A stretch of DNA of 64,000 bases from an uncultured Agathobacter sp. (GTDB lineage: Bacteria; Bacillota; Clostridia; Lachnospirales; Lachnospiraceae): the NCBI GenBank assembly GCA_910587655.1, contig CAJUND010000010.1, forward strand, positions 69,758 through 133,757, written 5' to 3'. This document shows positions 60,488 to 64,000 of the stretch, in pieces. Numbering within the stretch: position 1 is the first letter of the stretch; the number at the start of each line of letters is the position of its first letter. The notes beneath the pieces were generated by a model. That model saw nothing but the letters and a program-made list of their open reading frames with translations. It made no database searches and was not told the origin of the DNA. The translations under genes and the position numbers were made by a program.

Positions 60488-63400
60488 TTATTTTCCATAT
60501 GTTTCCTTCTTCCTTTTCCGCCGGAACAAAACCGGCAGGAGGAAGAATCCCATGGCGGGAAGCAGGGCGTATGGTCCCCATGGTTCCTGCCCGGTCTTTG
60601 GCGAACGGATGTATGTGCCGGAAGGCTTACTCTCCGGGATTTTCTTTTCCGCTTTTTCCAGTTTTAATACAAATACCGGCTCATCCTTCTTTCCGGCGGA
60701 AGGAATGATTTCTGTGCGGAGAACCCGTCCGCATAGGATGCAGCGGTATGTCCGGACCCCGGCTTCCGTGGCTGTCGGTTTTTTCGTCACGGTACCGTTG
60801 TCCTCCGCATGCTCGCCCACATCCGTTTTCTTTCCGCATTCACACTCGTGCCAGTGTTTTTTCCTGTCCGATTTCCATTCCTTTCCGTAGTTGTGTTTAT
60901 GCTGCGGTCCGGCCGGTTCCTGCCAGTTCCCCGTCCCGGAACTGCTGTCTTCAGCACCTGTCGGTTTGTTAAATGACACCACGGGTTCATCCTCTGTCCC
61001 CGTTTTAATAATGACTTTCCCGCTGACGTATTTTCCGTTATTCTTAAAATCCTCCACGGTTACCGTCATGTCAGTCCCTGCCTCCTTCAGCGCTTCATTT
61101 AAAACCTTTTCAATATACGCTTCCGTGGTGGCTCCTGTCATTTCCATTTTGTCCAGCGCCTCCTGCACCACTTTCACCGGATCAATTTCCAGGTAAAAGG
61201 TTACGGTTGTGCTGTTTCCTGCCTCATCCACTGCGGTAATGGTCTGTTTTGTCTTTTTGTATACCTCGGCAATCAGTTTGCGTTCCCATGTTCCCTCATC
61301 GGCGGAAGCCGTGCTGTCAATTTTTATGGCAGCCTCCGTGTTTACGGTAACGGATGCAAGCCAGCTGTCGGAAACGGTTACCGTCTGCGGGGTGTAATAG
61401 GTTTTCCCGTTCTTTATGCCGGAAAACTCCGGGTCTGTCCCGTCAAACACAAGCCAGTCCGTGGAAAGGATCACGGAATTGCCGTTGTTGTCCATTATTT
61501 TCACATAGACAATGCACGCGCTGTCCTGCCATTTATCCGTGGGAACCGCTGCCTGCACGCTGCCCGTGCCTGTCCGCGCCTTTTTCGTTTCCATCTTCGC
61601 CGGGCTCCAGCTGGCATTTCCGAAATCCTCCAGCCAAGGCAACGAAAGCGGACTTTCCGAAATGTAATAATACACGCCTTTTATGCCGGAAACCGCCCCG
61701 CCGTCCGTCACGTCCCACGCGGTAACCATCACGTCTTCCGTGGTCCTTGAAAACAGGGTATACGGGGTTTTTGCAGCTGTATAGCTGTTCCATGTTTCCG
61801 TTTTCCCGTTCAGTGTGATTTCAATGCTTCCCGCAGGAGCGGTTTTATCCTCGCCGGTTCTGTTATAGCCGCAGTCATTGCAGTCCATGTCCGTGTCGCC
61901 GTCATAATTGTGCGGCTCTGGATCTTTTGTCTTTCCGCACCCACATACCTCCCAGTGTGTGTTTTCATCTTTGCATTCTGTCCTGAATGTATGCCCTTCG
62001 ATTTCAAACGTTCTGGAAGGTGTCCCGTCATAGTTTCCCTGCCCGGTGACTGTCACGGTTGCCGTTCCTATTTTTGTGTTATCGGAATAAGCCAGTGTAT
62101 AATCCTTACCAGGGGTTAAAACCGTATCCTTGTCCTTCACAATGATACCAGGTTCCACTGCACTGACATCAGAATCCCAGTGGGGGACCTTCTGTACCTG
62201 AATATTGTCTTCTGTCAGCGTCTTTGGTTTAATTTTAAATTCTATTTTCAGTTCACCGGTGAAGCCTCCCATCCCCGTGACTGTCACGGTATATGTACCG
62301 GCATCTGTCCCGCTGTTTCCTGTCACAGTGTAATCCTTACCGCTGGTTAATTGCCGTGTCACACCGTTTTCCTCGATACTGACAGAAGGATTTACGGTCT
62401 GCAGGGTCCCGTTATATGTCAGGTCCTGCAGCGTTATCCGGGCGCTTCCTATGTCAAGTTTTATTTCAAAGCTGGTACCTGCCGTTATCTCTTTTTCCGC
62501 TTCCTGTCCATTTTCATCATTTTCCTTATATTTGATAACAAGTTTGGCTGATGCTGTACCGGGGTCAATGTTTTTTTCATATATTATCTGGCTGTCATCC
62601 GGCACTGCCGTCTGTCCGGTCAGGTCATTCCAAAGGTTTATGTTATCGGTTTCATTTTCATTTGAGCCGCCCACTTTTATGGTAACCGGCTTAATTTCAT
62701 TTCCTGTGTATGACTGGGGCCTGTCGGGAGCTATAAGGGTGATGGATGCATATGCCCCGCAGCCTTCATTCACGCATTTAAATGTGATGGTGTCCCCGCT
62801 TTCATTTAATTCACAGACCGGTTTGTGCTGACCTTCCATATAATCAGAATTCCATATAGGATCACTTTTATATTCCTTCAGATAATTACATGGTACGCTA
62901 ATCTGGCGAACCATCTGATTATCCCGGAAGTCCGATGCCGCCTCTGGTTTCGGTCCCTCCATAATTAACTCCTCAGTACCGGCATGAAATGCCATGCTTC
63001 CGATATATCTTACGCTGGCAGGTATTGTAATGCTGTCAGGTTTATCACAATAACAAAATGCACCTTCCCCTATGACTTCCACGGAATCCGGAATTATTAC
63101 CTTTCTTATGTTTGACCAATCTGAATTCACTGCATATTTATGAAAGGCATTGGTGCCAATTTTCGTTACACCATTTTTAATCACGACCGTTGTTATCACA
63201 TCAATCTCAAAAAGTAAACGAAACCATGGTTGTTTAACAGTACCGGGATCATCTCTATAGGGATAACCCCTATAGTCCTCCATCTCTCCCTCGCCGTATA
63301 CCGTGAGTGTCCCCGTGGTACTGTCAAATTCCCATTTCACATTATCACCATATTTGCCGCAGTTTCCCCGTACTTTGCATTCCACCCCATTAATTATTTC

Positions 63401-63787
63401 CGTGTCGCTGTCCGGTTCTTCCACAGCTGCAATGCCGTTGTCCGTTTCCGTATCCCCCGTTATTTCCTCAGTTTCCAATTCGTCTGGTCCATCTGGTTCC
63501 CCCGGTTTCTCCGGTTCATCCGCTTCCGTATCCCCGCTGCCATCCGGCTGCGGATTTTCTTCCGGCGTTTCCGGTCCGGTTTCCGTATCTGCGGGATTTT
63601 CCGTGGAAGTTTCCGTGCTTTCAGTCCCTGTGCTGTCCGCCGGTTTTTCCACCGGGGATTCCGTACCCTGCATTTCCCCGGCTTCCAGTGCCTGGAAGTC
63701 ATTTCCCCATACCGTTCCAAAAAGCAGCGCCATGGAAAGAAACACCGCCATAATTTTTTGTTTTACATGATTCATTCCTTTTTTCAT
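60488..63787 (-). CDS. BspA-like LRR cell-wall surface protein with SPKTG sorting signal
   Basis: A 1099-residue exported wall protein. A signal peptide (1-29) is followed by an acidic Thr/Glu/Pro stalk (about 35-130). BspA-type LRR_5 repeats follow (VIIPDSVEVIGEGAFCYCDK; ITIPASVRYIGSMAFHAG, about 215-290). Two repeated beta domains (DYTVTGNSGTDAGTYTVTVT; DYTLAYSDNTKIGTATVTVT), two Cys/His-rich patches (CKDENTHWEVCGCGKTKD; HWHECECGKKTDVGEHAED) and Ig-like regions come next. The C-terminus is SPKTGQ, a hydrophobic segment and RRKRKKE, a sortase signal. BspA LRR proteins often bind host matrix. AGGGAGGAG precedes the ATG; an own terminator follows. Confidence 0.85.
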   Translation of the reverse strand: MKKGMNHVKQKIMAVFLSMALLFGTVWGNDFQALEAGEMQGTESPVEKPADSTGTESTETSTENPADTETGPETPEENPQPDGSGDTEADEPEKPGEPDGPDELETEEITGDTETDNGIAAVEEPDSDTEIINGVECKVRGNCGKYGDNVKWEFDSTTGTLTVYGEGEMEDYRGYPYRDDPGTVKQPWFRLLFEIDVITTVVIKNGVTKIGTNAFHKYAVNSDWSNIRKVIIPDSVEVIGEGAFCYCDKPDSITIPASVRYIGSMAFHAGTEELIMEGPKPEAASDFRDNQMVRQISVPCNYLKEYKSDPIWNSDYMEGQHKPVCELNESGDTITFKCVNEGCGAYASITLIAPDRPQSYTGNEIKPVTIKVGGSNENETDNINLWNDLTGQTAVPDDSQIIYEKNIDPGTASAKLVIKYKENDENGQEAEKEITAGTSFEIKLDIGSARITLQDLTYNGTLQTVNPSVSIEENGVTRQLTSGKDYTVTGNSGTDAGTYTVTVTGMGGFTGELKIEFKIKPKTLTEDNIQVQKVPHWDSDVSAVEPGIIVKDKDTVLTPGKDYTLAYSDNTKIGTATVTVTGQGNYDGTPSRTFEIEGHTFRTECKDENTHWEVCGCGKTKDPEPHNYDGDTDMDCNDCGYNRTGEDKTAPAGSIEITLNGKTETWNSYTAAKTPYTLFSRTTEDVMVTAWDVTDGGAVSGIKGVYYYISESPLSLPWLEDFGNASWSPAKMETKKARTGTGSVQAAVPTDKWQDSACIVYVKIMDNNGNSVILSTDWLVFDGTDPEFSGIKNGKTYYTPQTVTVSDSWLASVTVNTEAAIKIDSTASADEGTWERKLIAEVYKKTKQTITAVDEAGNSTTVTFYLEIDPVKVVQEALDKMEMTGATTEAYIEKVLNEALKEAGTDMTVTVEDFKNNGKYVSGKVIIKTGTEDEPVVSFNKPTGAEDSSSGTGNWQEPAGPQHKHNYGKEWKSDRKKHWHECECGKKTDVGEHAEDNGTVTKKPTATEAGVRTYRCILCGRVLRTEIIPSAGKKDEPVFVLKLEKAEKKIPESKPSGTYIRSPKTGQEPWGPYALLPAMGFFLLPVLFRRKRKKETYGK

Positions 63788-63843
63788 CTGACTCTCCTCC
63801 CTGTCAATAAATGTCCGGTTTTCTTTTTAAACACCTGAAACGC

Positions 63844-63893
63844 AAAAAACATCTGTTTTCCAAAAATTAAATTTCCGGACAGCAGATGTTTTT
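63844..63893 (-). terminator. Likely terminator of the next gene upstream (outside the window)
   Basis: AAAACATCTG / CAGATGTTTT stem with a 27-nt loop, followed by TTTTTT on the minus strand. It lies between the BspA-like gene and the tetranucleotide repeat, so it probably ends a minus-strand gene entering from beyond 64000. Apart from this, 63788-63941 holds only the BspA-like gene's leader. Confidence 0.6.
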
Positions 63894-63941
63894 ATTTATG
63901 GACCATTAATATTGACAGTAAAAAAAGAGCCTACTCTACCA

Positions 63942-64000
<59 letters not shown>

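Overview
The window looks like a chromosomal segment of a spore-forming, Gram-positive anaerobe of the class Clostridia, most like Lachnospiraceae. The reasons are the sporulation genes (sipL, spoIIE, yabP, yabQ), the clostridial order of divIC, yabQ, yabP, an S4 protein and hup, LPXTG-type sortase pili, strong purine-rich Shine-Dalgarno sites, and classic sigma-A promoters. Most genes are on the minus strand. No rRNA, prophage, transposase or CRISPR array was seen. There is one tRNA (tyrosine).

Layout. 1-6313 (minus): a truncated methionine aminopeptidase with a SEC-C zinc motif, a SurA_N-like membrane protein, an NlpC/P60 cell-wall hydrolase, an Asp-rich membrane protein, the spore protein SipL, Veg, and a PrcB_C lipoprotein. 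6435-7193 (plus): plsC. 7253-16716 (minus): an antitoxin-like small gene, a chemoreceptor, and a maltodextrin operon in the order malQ, malE, malF, malG, secreted GH13 amylase. A LacI-family regulator diverges from it (17118-18113). 18177-18258: tRNA-Tyr. 18946-32007 (minus): a surface-appendage operon of ten genes from one promoter. It encodes a coiled-coil protein, signal peptidase I, an LPATG adhesin, an LPSTG major pilin, a class C sortase, a minor pilin, TasA-like secreted proteins, MucBP-type and anchored surface proteins, and a single protein joining an ER-type (SipW-like) signal peptidase to a class B sortase. 32389-37081 (minus): three secreted proteins, including a clan CD (caspase/CHAT-like) cysteine peptidase with two CBM2-like domains, bracketed by nested direct repeats. 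37696-45373: ftsH, hpt, tilS, spoIIE, divIC, yabQ, yabP, rqcP-like and hup. 45571-50627: a PEGA lipoprotein, a CotS-like kinase, cca and proS. 50785-55651: a large starch-binding GH13 enzyme. 55911-56942 (plus): azlCD. 56962-60215 (minus): a phospholipid operon (PAP2, flippase-like, pssA, psd). 60488-63787: a BspA-like cell-wall protein. The window ends in a (CTGG)n tetranucleotide repeat.

How it fits together. The secreted GH13 enzymes would cut starch outside the cell, MalEFG would import maltodextrins, and MalQ would rework them under LacI-type control. Two of these starch genes (malG and the large GH13 gene) are frameshifted at G8 tracts where G7 would restore the frame. The MalQ-like protein carries substitutions at two of its three catalytic positions.

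Best candidates for something new: (1) the hybrid pilus/TasA operon with its fused signal peptidase-sortase; (2) the paired G8 tracts in starch genes; (3) the secreted CBM2/caspase-like peptidase cassette flanked by a duplicated element of about 145 bp that itself carries a tiny ORF and an antisense RNA-like transcription unit.
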